A stretch of 64,000 nt of DNA, taken from positions 88,741,667 to 88,805,666 of the forward strand of contig CM022301.1 in the NCBI GenBank assembly GCA_011799875.1, read 5' to 3'. This document shows positions 63,857-64,000 of this stretch, in pieces. Both the position numbers and the translations under genes were made by a program. Below the pieces are notes generated by a model. It was not told the DNA's origin. It saw only the letters and a program-made list of their open reading frames with translations, and searched no databases. The DNA is from Thinopyrum elongatum (Eukaryota; Streptophyta; Magnoliopsida; Poales; Poaceae). Every line of letters starts with the position of its first letter. Positions within the stretch are counted from its first letter, which is position 1.

Positions 63857-64000
63857 TTTTAAATTATTTTTTGCGCCTCGTGACAAACATATCGCACGTG
63901 CGCGATATATATTAACCCCGCTATATTATTTTTGACGTTTGCGATATGTTTTAGCTCGCTGCTCATTGCTCACGCGTCTAGGGGCGGCTTTGTGGTGCGA

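Larger units (their letters stand above)
32458..64000 (+). repeat. 5S rDNA tandem array
   Basis: Each unit is a 120-bp 5S gene (GGATGCGATC ... TTGCATTCCC) followed by a T4-T6 terminator and a ~366-bp spacer. The genes are transcribed by RNA polymerase III from internal boxes A (~50-64), IE (~67-72) and C (~80-97); the product joins the large ribosomal subunit. Upstream of nearly every gene is CATAAGGGACGAAGGCGGGG ending AACATGTC, holding the -28 and -1 positions used in plant 5S promoters. Normal unit length is 484-486 bp. The spacer keeps ATATCGC-ACGTGC-GCGATAT and a C/T-poor GTGG-rich half. ORFs of 60-181 codons recur on both strands simply because the units repeat. Confidence 0.97.

Overview
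This is eukaryotic nuclear DNA from a grass, most likely wheat, Aegilops or a close Triticeae relative. The evidence is a 5S rRNA tandem array with ~486-bp units (the size class of the 'long' 5S unit, placed on group-5 chromosomes in wheat), LTRs with the termini and polypurine tract of Angela/BARE/WIS Copia elements, CACTA ends, Tourist- and Stowaway-type MITEs and an Athila-like Gypsy polyprotein. Species and chromosome are inference.

Layout. 1-6.2 kb holds short repeats, MITEs, a ~288-bp tandem repeat, a 5S-derived retroelement-like remnant near 565-650, and the first copy of a spliced gene-like module (leader with GTATAACTTT donor at 3.93 kb, exon-like blocks at 5.0-5.8 kb). 6.66-8.43 kb is an F-box/LRR-type gene with one in-frame stop. 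8.5-10.7 kb is a dispersed repeat that recurs at 23.2-25.1 kb. 10.7-12.34 kb is the end of a CACTA transposon inserted in a second module copy. 13.41-15.20 kb is a Copia solo LTR with a perfect GTAAC target duplication. 16.5-22.5 kb contains module copies 3 and 4; the intron of copy 3 carries three tandem 241-bp Helitrons. 25.08-32.46 kb is a pile of broken transposons: Copia 3' LTR plus pol on the minus strand, a CACTA end, then a decayed Gypsy pol.

From 32,458 to the window end is a 5S rDNA array. I place 43 full-length + strand gene copies (36 of normal 120-bp length and seven carrying a 16-bp internal duplication), one 29-bp 3' fragment at the left edge, two truncated + copies, and nine minus-strand copies (one cut by a gap) in two short inverted, indel-rich stretches beside runs of N. 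Most units are 484-486 bp. Eight are ~923 bp, made of two spacers joined by a 265-bp insert with no 5S gene between them. The array has clear higher-order structure and almost certainly contains unpolished or mis-joined assembly segments at 46.7-50.4 kb and 59.65-61.6 kb.

The signals most worth following are: (i) the four-copy spliced module, with a near-invariant ~20-nt motif at about ten sites and a hairpin carrying its antisense; (ii) the recurrent gene-less 5S super-unit; (iii) two different 16-bp duplications at the same place in 5S genes; (iv) the Helitron tandem trimer. No complete ordinary protein-coding gene is present; the F-box gene is the only recognisable host protein gene and appears disabled.
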